Part shown: positions 7,461-13,940 of the stretch, piece by piece
How positions within the stretch are numbered: position 1 is the first letter of the stretch
Layout: every line of letters begins with the position of its first letter
Source of the DNA: Erysipelotrichaceae bacterium UBA2227
GTDB lineage: Bacteria > Bacillota_I > Bacilli_A > Erysipelotrichales > Erysipelotrichaceae
Direction: 5' to 3'
NCBI GenBank assembly: GCA_002348095.1
Contig: DDYT01000040.1
Location: forward strand, 308-19,106
Length of the DNA: 18,799 bases
Program-made: the position numbers and the translations under genes
Notes under the pieces: model-generated
What the model was told of the DNA's origin: nothing
The model's database searches: none
The model's input: the letters and a program-made list of their open reading frames with translations, nothing else

Positions 7461-7503
7461 CTTTAATAATATTAATGTTAACCTTTAATATTATTAAAGT
7501 CAA
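7461..7503 (-). promoter_or_regulatory. Promoter embedded in a perfect 15-bp inverted repeat (likely operator)
   Basis: The -35 TTGACT (7498-7503) and -10 TAACAT (7475-7480) are 17 bp apart. CTTTAATAATATTAA (7461-7475) is exactly mirrored by TTAATATTATTAAAG (7485-7499) across a 9-bp spacer, and the repeat covers the spacer, the -10 and the start of the ribosome binding site. A bound protein would block initiation and possibly ribosome access. The encoded HTH protein is the obvious candidate. Confidence 0.8.
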
Positions 7504-7507
7504 GTAT

Positions 7508-7531
7508 TAAAAAAGGAAGATTATATCTTCC
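7508..7531 (-). terminator. Intrinsic terminator of the DUF1801 gene
   Basis: GGAAGAT and ATCTTCC (7515-7521 and 7525-7531) form a 7-bp stem with a 3-base loop, followed on the minus strand by six or more T. It ends 5 bp before the -35 box of the regulator operon. Confidence 0.85.
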
Positions 7532-7532
7532 C

Positions 7533-7979
7533 TTAAATCGAATCAGCAACCTCAATCCATTGATCCACAGTTATCTTCTGAAACAGCTCCCCAATCAGGT
7601 CGTAGGGAATCGACTGTTTCGGTCGAAACCTCAGACAGGATTTGCCGAGATCCGGAGCCCTACCTACCCGCTGTGTATATTCATTAACAAACCAGTCATA
7701 TAACCCGGGAATCGCATACATCCCCATATGATAAATTGCGATATGATTCTTCTGACTGGCAAATCCCGCGAAAGGTAGCGGAACCTTGGGATCACATCTG
7801 TATCCCTTGGGATATTTAGAAAACGGCACATCATATCCGGGCATTCCATATCCCATTCGCTCTTCAAATCCGTCCGGTATATTGGTTTTGATGACTTCAC
7901 GGATCTTCTCAGCAATCACTTTACGATCTTCCGGCAGTTCATTTATATACTGATCGACCGTCGTTGCATTGCTCTGCAT
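7533..7979 (-). CDS. DUF1801 domain protein (YdhG/iron-chaperone-like fold)
   Basis: 148 residues. The start is the ATG at 7979 (MQSNATTVDQYINEL) with GAGGTGATG upstream; the ORF extends six codons further without a better site. The sequence follows the DUF1801 pattern: an N-terminal helix TVDQYINELPEDRKVIAEKIREVI, the GFEERMGYGMPGYDVP motif, a core with NHIAIYHMGMYA, and a C-terminal GKSCLRFRPKQSIPYDLIGEL. The family shares the frataxin-like fold of YdhG, proposed as an iron chaperone, but most members have no tested function. It stands between the terminators of rplA and of itself. I found no convincing separate promoter, so incomplete termination after rplA may supply transcription. Confidence 0.85.
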   Translation of the reverse strand: MQSNATTVDQYINELPEDRKVIAEKIREVIKTNIPDGFEERMGYGMPGYDVPFSKYPKGYRCDPKVPLPFAGFASQKNHIAIYHMGMYAIPGLYDWFVNEYTQRVGRAPDLGKSCLRFRPKQSIPYDLIGELFQKITVDQWIEVADSI

Positions 7980-8040
7980 AACATCACCTCTTTTCAATAT
8001 ACTAACACAACTTCGGCTCCTGTTGTTTCGGCTTGCCCAA

Positions 8041-8066
8041 AAGAAAACCAGTCATTTCTGACTGGT
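8041..8066 (-). terminator. Intrinsic terminator after rplA
   Basis: ACCAGTCA pairs with TGACTGGT (8047-8054 and 8059-8066) around a four-base loop, followed on the minus strand by TTTCTTTT. It closes the rplK-rplA transcript, so rplJL cannot depend on readthrough from it and needs the separate promoter found at 5967-5995. Confidence 0.88.
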
Positions 8067-8072
8067 CATGAA

Positions 8073-8756
8073 TTATTCGACAGTAACGCGGATACCCGGG
8101 CTCATCGTCGTGGACAAGACTACATTCTTCATGTAGAAGCCCTTAACAGCCGCCGGACGTGCACGCAGAATCACATCATAAATCGCTTTGAAGTTTTCTC
8201 TCAACTGAACATCGGTGAAAGACAGTTTACCGATCATGACATTGATGTTTCCTTCTTTGTCAACGCGGTAGGTAACTTTACCTTTCTTGATTTCATTGAT
8301 TGCTTTGGTAACATCGACGGTGACCGTTCCTGTTTTCGGGTTAGGCATTAAGCCTTTCGGACCCAACAGTTTACCCAATTTACCAAGTTCACCCATCATA
8401 TCCGGGGTAGCAACGATGATATCGAAATCAAACCATCCGCCTTTGATCTTATCGAGGATTTCTTTTCCGCCGACAAAGTCAGCTCCTGCATCCAATGCTT
8501 CTTTTTCTTTCGGACCTTGGGTAATGACCAATACTTTTTGAGTACGGCCGGTACCATGAGGAAGGACCATAGCGCCGCGGATTTGCTGATCGGCATGACG
8601 CGGATCGACATTTAATCGGAAAGATACTTCAACGGTCGGGTCAAATTTTACATAATTCAATTCTTTTGCCAATGCAATCGCTTCTTCGACCGGATACGTT
8701 TTCGTACGATCGACCTTCGCTAATGCAGCAAGATACTTTTTACCATGTTTTGCCAT
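8073..8756 (-). CDS. rplA: 50S ribosomal protein L1
   Basis: Primary rRNA-binding protein of the L1 stalk, which moves with deacylated tRNA at the E site. In many bacteria it is also a translational repressor of rplKA. The 227 residues match the family length. Typical segments are MAKHGKKYLAALAKVDRTK, the FDPTVEVSFRLNVDPRHADQ region, GGWFDFDIIVATPDMMGELGK, LLGPKGLMPNPKTGTVT and the C-terminal KGFYMKNVVLSTTMSPG. It begins 12 nt after rplK, with GAGGG upstream of its ATG. A plausible L1-binding element lies in the rplK leader (9220-9256). Confidence 0.98.
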   Translation of the reverse strand: MAKHGKKYLAALAKVDRTKTYPVEEAIALAKELNYVKFDPTVEVSFRLNVDPRHADQQIRGAMVLPHGTGRTQKVLVITQGPKEKEALDAGADFVGGKEILDKIKGGWFDFDIIVATPDMMGELGKLGKLLGPKGLMPNPKTGTVTVDVTKAINEIKKGKVTYRVDKEGNINVMIGKLSFTDVQLRENFKAIYDVILRARPAAVKGFYMKNVVLSTTMSPGIRVTVE

Positions 8757-8768
8757 CGTTATACCCTC

Positions 8769-9191
8769 TTAACCTTCCATGCCTTCGATTAAGATACCCA
8801 TGTTTTTGGCAGTACCTGCGATAATACGCATAGCGCCTTCCACATCATTGGCATTTAGATCAGGCATTTTGTATTCTGCGATTTTACGCAATTGGTCTTG
8901 AGTGATCGTTCCGACCTTCGTTACTTTCGAACTGGCCGAACCGCTCTTAACATTCGCAGCTTTCTTCAACAATACCGAAGCCGGTGTTGTTTTTAAGACA
9001 AACGTAAACGATTTGTCTTCAAATGCGGTGATGATTACCGGTACGATATCACCCGCACGGTCTTTGGTCGCATCGTTAAATGCGGTGCAGAATTGGGGCA
9101 TGTTGACGCCGGCGCCAGCCAAAGCAGGACCCGGACGTGCTCCTCCCGCAGGGAATTGGAGCTTAACTACCCTTGCAACTTTTTTACTCAC
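8769..9191 (-). CDS. rplK: 50S ribosomal protein L11, with a shortened proline loop
   Basis: Binds 23S rRNA at the GTPase centre beside L10; target of thiostrepton and needed for RelA activation. I chose the GTG at 9191 (MSKKVARVVKLQ). GGAGG lies 7 nt upstream of it, but only 1 nt from the ATG at 9197. The N-terminal domain reads FPAGGARPGPALAGAGVN, where E. coli has ANPSPPVGPALGQQGVN: four residues, including the two prolines at E. coli 22-23, are missing while Pro26 is kept. The C-terminal domain is normal (TPASVLLKKAANVKSGS, KMPDLNANDVEGAMRII, GTAKNMGI). Length is 140 residues. I believe related Mollicutes-like lineages share this form, so it is probably a clade trait and not damage. Confidence 0.97.
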   Translation of the reverse strand: MSKKVARVVKLQFPAGGARPGPALAGAGVNMPQFCTAFNDATKDRAGDIVPVIITAFEDKSFTFVLKTTPASVLLKKAANVKSGSASSKVTKVGTITQDQLRKIAEYKMPDLNANDVEGAMRIIAGTAKNMGILIEGMEG

Positions 9192-9219
9192 AAACATTCC
9201 TCCTTTTGAAAATGTCTAT

Positions 9220-9256
9220 GCAGTGGTTAATGGATGGTTGCACATCCTCCCACGCA
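9220..9256 (-). promoter_or_regulatory. Probable L1-binding autoregulatory element in the rplKA leader
   Basis: The minus-strand RNA folds as GTGG, an internal loop GA opposite ATTAA, then GGATG and CATCC closing a TGCAAC loop, with CCAC completing the outer stem. This is the GTGGGAG...CCAC form seen upstream of rplK in other Bacillota and resembles the L1 site on 23S rRNA. L1 binding here would repress rplKA translation; this is inferred from similarity. Confidence 0.65.
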
Positions 9257-9259
9257 AAG

Positions 9260-9283
9260 AAAAACCCGCCACAACAAGTGGCG
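9260..9283 (-). terminator. Hairpin with T-run at the predicted 5' end of rplKA mRNA; also terminator of the upstream operon
   Basis: CGCCAC and GTGGCG (9267-9272 and 9278-9283) form a perfect stem with a five-base loop, followed on the minus strand by GGTTTTTC. It has terminator form and would end transcripts arriving from nusG and the gene at 9331-9873. It also lies at about +1 of the transcript from the promoter at 9290-9318, too close to the start to terminate that transcript normally. Confidence 0.75.
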
Positions 9284-9289
9284 AGTACT

Positions 9290-9318
9290 ATTGTACGTTA
9301 TTGGGTGAGATAAGTCAA
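9290..9318 (-). promoter_or_regulatory. Sigma-A promoter of rplKA
   Basis: TTGACT (9313-9318) and TACAAT (9290-9295) are separated by 17 bp, giving a start near 9283. The -35 lies 13 bp beyond the stop of the preceding gene. Confidence 0.88.
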
Positions 9319-9330
9319 GAAATAGTGATG

Positions 9331-9873
9331 TTACCGGCTCCATAGAACAATGCCGGAGTTCAACTGATAAATATATGTCGGATTATCAATGGTCAGCTTC
9401 AGTATCTCATGGGTGCTCAGAACGATCGGACGGATAGGACGGTCAAAATCAGCTTTTGATATAGCATCGATAATAAATCGGTGATTGTCCTGATCCATCT
9501 CAATAAACAGATATACGGCTTCATCATACCGACCGTCATCATCTTTCGTTTTGTCCAACAGAACGATTTTCCGACACCGCTCCTTGATCGTTGCGACCAG
9601 AACGCTTAATTCGACTGCGTCTTCAAACATGCGAAATGCCTGAACATAGAGAAGTTCTTCTTTAAGTTCATATTTCCGAATCTCATTCTCTATCTTGCAG
9701 GATATGATTTCGCGCTTACAAAAGTCATTCAGGACCTCTTGGGATTGCTCATCGCTCAGTAAACAGGCATCTGAGATATCGTGCAAAGTCCAGGATTTTT
9801 TCATGTGCTTGGTAAGAAATGATAGTACCATCAGTGACGACCGCTGATACAGAAAACTTTTCAATGTGTTCAT
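9331..9873 (-). CDS. Winged-helix-like protein with a possibly degenerate nucleotidyltransferase-fold domain; unknown function
   Basis: 180 residues, not a recognised ribosomal-cluster gene. Residues about 10-70 look like a winged helix (MVLSFLTKHMKKSWTLHDIS, then an ACLLSDEQSQEVLNDFCKRE helix pair and a beta wing). Residues about 90-180 resemble the minimal nucleotidyltransferase fold found behind HTH domains: a helix, a strand KIVLLDK, a strand EAVYLFIEM, then RPIRPIVLSTHEILKLTI and a closing YQLNSGIVLW. The catalytic G-S and D-x-D residues expected at LLDKT and YDEAVYL are not present, so if the fold call is right the enzyme is inactive. The ATG at 9873 has AAAGGAAT upstream. It follows nusG by 44 nt across a weak hairpin and ends at the rplK promoter. 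The fold is inferred by eye. Confidence 0.6.
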   Translation of the reverse strand: MNTLKSFLYQRSSLMVLSFLTKHMKKSWTLHDISDACLLSDEQSQEVLNDFCKREIISCKIENEIRKYELKEELLYVQAFRMFEDAVELSVLVATIKERCRKIVLLDKTKDDDGRYDEAVYLFIEMDQDNHRFIIDAISKADFDRPIRPIVLSTHEILKLTIDNPTYIYQLNSGIVLWSR

Positions 9874-9893
9874 CGGTTATTCCTTTCAAAGAC

Positions 9894-9919
9894 TAAAAAA
9901 ACCGCACAAAGACGGTTTT
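9894..9919 (-). terminator. Weak hairpin/T-run between nusG and the next gene
   Basis: AAAACCG and CGGTTTT (9898-9904 and 9913-9919) can pair around an eight-base loop, followed by further T on the minus strand. Only three or four pairs are G-C, so it is probably a partial terminator that lowers expression of the following gene. It overlaps the nusG stop codon. Confidence 0.55.
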
Positions 9920-10460
9920 AATCTGCTTTTTCCAAATCAATATAAGCAATTTCGGTCGGTGTTTCGCGTCCGAACAAAATCGTAAGAACCATGGCGGTTT
10001 GAGCGTCATCACTCATACTGTCAACACGGCCTTCGATCCCACCAAAAGGACCGTTGGTAATACGTACACGATCGCCCACTTTAAAGTTGACGACGACTTT
10101 GCGGTCGCTCATACCCATACGACGTAAAATGGACTCAATTTCATCCGGTGAAACCGGGAAAGGTTTAGCGCCACCACCGGAAGAACCGATAAATCCCGTG
10201 ACCCCCGGAGTGTTACGAACGATATACCAAGCTTCATCCGTCATGATCATTTCAACAAATAAGTAACCCGGGAAAAGATTGCGCATCTTCTCCGATTTCT
10301 TACCATTTTTAAATTCGATTTCCTTTTCTTCCGCGACTAAAATCCGAAACAGGTTATCTTCAATACCCATCGTTTCAACACGGCGCTGCAGATTCTCTTT
10401 TACACGGTTTTCATGGCCGGCGTAAGTATTAACGACGTACCATTGTTTTTCTTCAGCCAT
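9918..10460 (-). CDS. nusG: Transcription termination/antitermination factor NusG
   Basis: RNA polymerase-binding elongation factor that affects pausing and links transcription to translation or termination. 180 residues with the family's two domains. The NGN domain (about 5-115) carries WYVVNTYAGHENRVKENL, NLFPGYLFVEM and WYIVRNTPGVTGFIG, the polymerase contact region. The C-terminal KOW domain (about 127-178) has FKVGDRVRITNGPFGGIEG. A Gly/Ser-rich loop (SSGGGAK) lies near residue 93. The ATG at 10460 begins one base after the secE stop, so the two genes are translationally coupled. secE-nusG adjacency is nearly universal in bacteria. No unusual substitutions are seen. Confidence 0.98.
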   Translation of the reverse strand: MAEEKQWYVVNTYAGHENRVKENLQRRVETMGIEDNLFRILVAEEKEIEFKNGKKSEKMRNLFPGYLFVEMIMTDEAWYIVRNTPGVTGFIGSSGGGAKPFPVSPDEIESILRRMGMSDRKVVVNFKVGDRVRITNGPFGGIEGRVDSMSDDAQTAMVLTILFGRETPTEIAYIDLEKAD

Positions 10461-10461
10461 C

Positions 10462-10647
10462 TTAAATACCGACTCCGATCAAACGCAACAATAAAGCGAC
10501 GGCTGCCTCCGCAAGCACAAAGAAAACACCGAATGCCGTCGTAAAGATAATGACGATCAGTGAATCTTTAACCATGTCATTGGCCTTAGGCCAGCGGATA
10601 CGCTTAACCTCGGTCATAATGCCTTCGATACTGAACCATTTAAACAT
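10462..10647 (-). CDS. secE: Protein translocase subunit SecE
   Basis: 61-residue single-span membrane subunit of the SecYEG channel. It has the short Gram-positive form: an amphipathic helix ending EVKRIRWPKANDMVKDS, the conserved R-W-P block on the cytoplasmic face, then one membrane helix, LIVIIFTTAFGVFFVLAEAAVALLL. The ribosome binding site GAGG overlaps the stop of rpmG. The gene lies 12 nt after rpmG and 1 nt before nusG, so all three form one operon. Confidence 0.96.
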   Translation of the reverse strand: MFKWFSIEGIMTEVKRIRWPKANDMVKDSLIVIIFTTAFGVFFVLAEAAVALLLRLIGVGI

Positions 10648-10659
10648 AGAGATAACCTC

Positions 10660-10818
10660 CTATTTCGTTTCCTTGTGAAGCGTATGTGCATTGCATCGCT
10701 TACAAAATTTATGCAACTCTAATCGCTCGGTTTGAGTCTTCTTATTACGGCGCGTCGAATAGTTGCGGGACAGACAGACCGTACAAGTCAAAATAACTTT
10801 AGCGCTCTTTTCAGCCAC
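10660..10818 (-). CDS. rpmG: 50S ribosomal protein L33 (zinc-binding form)
   Basis: 52 residues: MAEKSAKVILTCTVCLSRNY, then a basic stretch and HKFCKRCNAHTLHKETK. Two CxxC pairs (TCTVC and KRC with the preceding Cys) show the zinc-ribbon form of L33, a small large-subunit protein. The start is a GTG at 10818; the frame is closed by a TGA four codons upstream of it, so no longer start exists. The ribosome binding site is weak (AAAGCGAG). The gene lies between the sigma factor and secE, as in B. subtilis, and its stop overlaps the secE ribosome binding site. Paralogues lacking the cysteines often exist elsewhere under zinc control; this copy keeps all four. Confidence 0.93.
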   Translation of the reverse strand: MAEKSAKVILTCTVCLSRNYSTRRNKKTQTERLELHKFCKRCNAHTLHKETK

Positions 10819-10849
10819 AAAAAATCAACTCGCTTTCATTTGCCATATT

Positions 10850-10878
10850 ACTTTATCATAAAGCCTATATTTAGTCAA
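10850..10878 (-). promoter_or_regulatory. Sigma-A promoter of rpmG-secE-nusG
   Basis: TTGACT (10873-10878) and TAAAGT (10850-10855) are 17 bp apart. The -35 overlaps the stop codon of the sigma factor gene. The predicted start near 10843 gives a leader of about 25 nt. No terminator separates the sigma factor gene, so readthrough also feeds this operon. Confidence 0.75.
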
Positions 10879-11477
10879 ACAGAAGTCAGTTTCTTCTTGA
10901 CTCTTTGCAAAGCATTGTCTACGGCCTTAGGAGTTACATTGCACAATGCTGCAATCTCAGCATAAGAATACCCCTCAAGACGAAGAGAAATGACTTTGAC
11001 ATCGAATTGGGGCATTTTTCTTAGCTTTTCAAGCAGTTCTTTCTTTGCCTCTTTGTATCTGAATTGCCACACAGGATCAAAATCCGGATTTTTACAGGCG
11101 ATGGTATCAATAAGATACAGGTTCTCATCTTCAGATATCGTCATATCCAATGAAAGACTGCTGCTGATCAGACTAAAAGAGAGCCCCCGGTGTTTTCTCA
11201 TCAGTGTACGGCATTCTCTTTCAACACACAGCTTAAGAAATGACTGAAATGAAACCTTCTTGTCTTCCCGATAACATTCGATAGCCTGAACAAAACCCAT
11301 CATTCCGGCTGAATACAACTCATCTTTCGTGATTCTAAGCATACGGGCATATCGAAACATCCCGAAGACGATTCCCATAATCGTATTTTGGTACTTTTTC
11401 AACAATATTTCTAAGGCAACCTCATCTTTTTGGCGAATCATATAGAGGAGCTCATAATCGTTGAAGTCATGATACAT
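10875..11477 (-). CDS. sigH: SigH-like RNA polymerase sigma factor (sigma-70 family)
   Basis: 200 residues with the two domains of short sigma-70 factors. Region 2 (about 10-98) has NDYELLYMIRQKDEVALEIL, ITKDELYSAGMMGFVQAIEC and VSFQSFLKLCVERECRTLMR, the core-binding and -10 recognition segments. Region 4 (about 140-197) ends in an HTH, GYSYAEIAALCNVTPKAVDNALQRVKKKL. Position between rlmB and rpmG matches sigH of B. subtilis, where it serves the post-exponential and competence transition; similarity is moderate, so the symbol rests partly on synteny. yacP, present at this spot in Bacillus, is missing. It starts 16 nt after rlmB with AAGGAG upstream and should be transcribed from the cysS T-box promoter. 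Confidence 0.85.
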   Translation of the reverse strand: MYHDFNDYELLYMIRQKDEVALEILLKKYQNTIMGIVFGMFRYARMLRITKDELYSAGMMGFVQAIECYREDKKVSFQSFLKLCVERECRTLMRKHRGLSFSLISSSLSLDMTISEDENLYLIDTIACKNPDFDPVWQFRYKEAKKELLEKLRKMPQFDVKVISLRLEGYSYAEIAALCNVTPKAVDNALQRVKKKLTSV

Positions 11478-11493
11478 AGTTTTTATCTCCTTG

Positions 11494-12219
11494 TTATTTT
11501 ACTGGTACTCTTTGATTAAAAATTTCGTAAAGCAAAACAGCGGCAGCGACTGAAGCATTCAGCGATGACACTTTTCCAACCATGGGAACTTTTACGGTAA
11601 AATCACATTGTTCCTTAACCAATCGTGATAAACCGAACCCTTCTGAGCCGATGACTAAAACCAACGGAACAGTCAGATTTGCCAGGCGATAGTCCGTCGC
11701 CTTTTCACTGTCTGCACCGCACACCCAAAATCCGGCCTTCTTCAACTCTTTTAATGTTTGGGTCAGGTTGGTCACTTGCGCAACCTTGACTGTGTCGATA
11801 GCTCCTGTAGAAACCTTCGCCACTGTAGGTGTCAGTGTAACCGAGCGATGCCTGCCAATGATAACCCCGTCGACTCCGACAGCATCCGCCGTCCTCAAAA
11901 TAGCTCCGAGGTTATGCGGATCTTCCAGCCCGTCGCACATGACCAACAAAGGCACCTTATTTTTCGCCACTGAAGCAAGAATCTCGTCGATCGAATAAGT
12001 CTTATATTCCTTTATTTGAGCAACGATTCCCTGGTGGTTACCGTTGGCTAAAACATCCAGTTTCGATCGACTGCACAATACGACTTCAATACGTGCTTTC
12101 TTGGCTAAATCCAGTACATCCGTCCATTTGTTCTGATCTAAAAGATACAGCTTCTCTATTGGCATGCCCTCATTCAACCGTGTCAGCACGGTATTTTTAC
12201 CGTAAATATATTGTGCCAT
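11494..12219 (-). CDS. rlmB: 23S rRNA 2'-O-ribose methyltransferase RlmB (SPOUT/TrmH family)
   Basis: Methylates a 2'-OH in 23S rRNA (Gm2251 in E. coli). 241 residues. The N-terminal substrate-binding domain (about 1-75) begins MAQYIYGKNTVLTRLNEG. The C-terminal SPOUT domain with a trefoil knot has DGLEDPHNLGAILRTADAVG (motif 1), VLVIGSEGFGLSRLVKEQCD (motif 2) and VPMVGKVSSLNASVAAAVLL (motif 3), including the conserved catalytic N-x-G-A-x-x-R arginine. The start overlaps mrnC by 23 nt and has GGAGGA in front of it. The order cysS-mrnC-rlmB is conserved in Bacillota. RlmB rather than tRNA TrmH is chosen from synteny and the N-terminal domain. Confidence 0.93.
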   Translation of the reverse strand: MAQYIYGKNTVLTRLNEGMPIEKLYLLDQNKWTDVLDLAKKARIEVVLCSRSKLDVLANGNHQGIVAQIKEYKTYSIDEILASVAKNKVPLLVMCDGLEDPHNLGAILRTADAVGVDGVIIGRHRSVTLTPTVAKVSTGAIDTVKVAQVTNLTQTLKELKKAGFWVCGADSEKATDYRLANLTVPLVLVIGSEGFGLSRLVKEQCDFTVKVPMVGKVSSLNASVAAAVLLYEIFNQRVPVK

Positions 12220-12598
12220 AATTTTCCTCCGTGAATGTCTTATAAATGTCCCAAAGTTGTTGTAGTCTTTGTTGATTATCTGTCAGATAAAGATAACCCC
12301 ACAACGCTTCCAACCCTGTTGCTAACCGGTAAGTAACGACATCCGCATTTTTCGGGATCGTATCCGACTTGTGATTTCGACCGCGCTTAAACATTTCCAA
12401 CTCCTCATTCGATAAAGGATGTTGCTCCAAAAGAAACCGGGCATACTCAGCCTGGCTCTTTGCACTTACAAATGCTTCACTGATCGATTGCAAATCCTTC
12501 GACTTGGTATAACCTCGCTTGATCAGATACTCCCTCACTTGAAGAGATAGCACTGCATCGCCGACAAAAGCCAATACTGATCCGGTATGCTGAATCAT
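12197..12598 (-). CDS. mrnC: Mini-ribonuclease III (23S rRNA 3'/5' maturation)
   Basis: 133 residues, an RNase III catalytic domain with no double-stranded RNA-binding domain; in B. subtilis Mini-III trims the ends of 23S rRNA precursor. The catalytic acid motif FVGDAV (Asp14) and the second metal site near LEALWGYLYL (Glu97) are present, plus MFKRGRNHKSDTIPKNADVVTYRLATG in between. The start overlaps the end of cysS by four bases (ATGA), indicating coupling. Together with rlmB this gives two 23S rRNA maturation enzymes in one cysteine-controlled operon. Confidence 0.93.
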   Translation of the reverse strand: MIQHTGSVLAFVGDAVLSLQVREYLIKRGYTKSKDLQSISEAFVSAKSQAEYARFLLEQHPLSNEELEMFKRGRNHKSDTIPKNADVVTYRLATGLEALWGYLYLTDNQQRLQQLWDIYKTFTEENYGTIYLR

Positions 12599-13929
12599 AG
12601 AATACCTCTGTTTGTGAGTTCTGAGCGATACTGATCAGCCAATGCAAAATCCTTCATTGATTTTGCTTCATTCCATAAATCATACAGCCGGACATCCTCT
12701 TCGGATAGACGAAGCCGTTCGATTTTGACACCAAATATATCCATCATTGTCTCAATCGCCACGACCCATTGACCGATTGCAAGTAAGTCTGCTTCTTTGA
12801 CTCGAAGAAGCTGATTCAGTTGTTTGACAGAATCGAACACTTCTTTGATTGCATTAGGAGTATTGAGGTCATCATCCATAGCAGAAGAAAACTTCGTCAG
12901 TATATCCCGGTTGACTGTCGATGGTATATCATATTTTACAAGTGCCAACTTCAGGTATGCCTGTTTAAGAGCTGCACGTATTCTGCTGAGTTCTGTTTTT
13001 GCCTGTTCTATTGTCTCTTCGTTGATATTAAGTGGGGCCCGATAGTGTGCACTCATCATCATCCAACGAACGATATCGCCACCCAACTGCGCCAATACAT
13101 CTTTTGCCCAAAGCACATTGCCCAATGATTTACTCATTTTTTCACCATCAATGTTGAGCATGCCGTTGTGCATCCAAAGCTGTGCAATCGGATGATGATA
13201 CAAAGCCATCGACTGAGCGATCTCATTTTCATGGTGAGGAAATTTCAGGTCCATCCCACCACCGTGAATGTCAATCATCGACCCTTCGAATTCCTTTTTA
13301 ATCATCACGACGCATTCCGTGTGCCATCCCGGACGACCCATCCCCCACGGCGACAGCCATTGGATGCCGACATCGGTCTTTTTCCACAAGGTAAAGTCAA
13401 TCGGGCTTTCCTTACCGTGATGATCATCGATCCGTGCACCAACCATTAAATCATCTACTTTCTGATTGGACAGCTGACCGTAGTTTTCGGATTGTGCGAC
13501 CTTAAAATACACATCCCCATCGGATTCATAGGCCATATCCACATTGATCAACGCTTGAATGAACGCAATGATATCATCCATCGTTTCCGTGACTCGCGGA
13601 GTTGATGCCAGAGGCTTAGTATTTAACTCATCTCGGACACGTTGATATGCATCAATAAAACGGGAAGCGATTTCCTCTTCACTGACGTTTTCTTCCATGG
13701 CTTTCGTGATGATCTTGTCATCGACATCGGTATAATTGGAAACATACTTGACCGAATATCCCAAATATTCGAAATAGCGGCGCAGTGTGTCAAAAACGAT
13801 AATCGGTCGGGCATTGCCGATATGTGCATGATTATATACGGTAGGTCCGCACACATACATTGAAACCTCATGGGGTTTCTTGGGCACAAATTCCTCGATT
13901 CTATTGCTCATTGAATTAAATAGTTTCAT
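12595..13929 (-). CDS. cysS: Cysteinyl-tRNA synthetase
   Basis: Class I aminoacyl-tRNA synthetase that charges tRNA-Cys. 444 residues, slightly under the E. coli length of 461. The signature HIGN is at 36-39 and KMSKS at 263-267. Zinc ligands Cys27, Cys206, His232 and Glu236 fit the site that selects cysteine by its thiolate. Other family blocks are VKYVSNYTDVDDKIITKA, GRPGWHTEC and PHHENEIAQS; the DALR-like helical domain lies near 340-390. The ATG at 13929 has AAGGAGG upstream. It is preceded by a T-box leader whose specifier reads UGC (Cys), so it should be induced when uncharged tRNA-Cys accumulates. The four-gene operon continues to the sigma factor. Confidence 0.98.
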   Translation of the reverse strand: MKLFNSMSNRIEEFVPKKPHEVSMYVCGPTVYNHAHIGNARPIIVFDTLRRYFEYLGYSVKYVSNYTDVDDKIITKAMEENVSEEEIASRFIDAYQRVRDELNTKPLASTPRVTETMDDIIAFIQALINVDMAYESDGDVYFKVAQSENYGQLSNQKVDDLMVGARIDDHHGKESPIDFTLWKKTDVGIQWLSPWGMGRPGWHTECVVMIKKEFEGSMIDIHGGGMDLKFPHHENEIAQSMALYHHPIAQLWMHNGMLNIDGEKMSKSLGNVLWAKDVLAQLGGDIVRWMMMSAHYRAPLNINEETIEQAKTELSRIRAALKQAYLKLALVKYDIPSTVNRDILTKFSSAMDDDLNTPNAIKEVFDSVKQLNQLLRVKEADLLAIGQWVVAIETMMDIFGVKIERLRLSEEDVRLYDLWNEAKSMKDFALADQYRSELTNRGIL

Positions 13930-13940
13930 GTTGCCTCCTT

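Noticed and set aside
8902..9345. 147-residue plus-strand open frame opposite rplK
   Set aside because: It is a shadow of rplK and its leader, with low-complexity composition and no motif or ribosome binding site.
10819..10839. Upstream in-frame ATG AAA GCG AGT TGA before rpmG, suggesting a TGA-read-as-Trp longer L33
   Set aside because: TGA acts as a stop for other genes here (rsmC, the DUF2089 gene), and L33 aligns from the GTG. It is at most a four-codon chance ORF.
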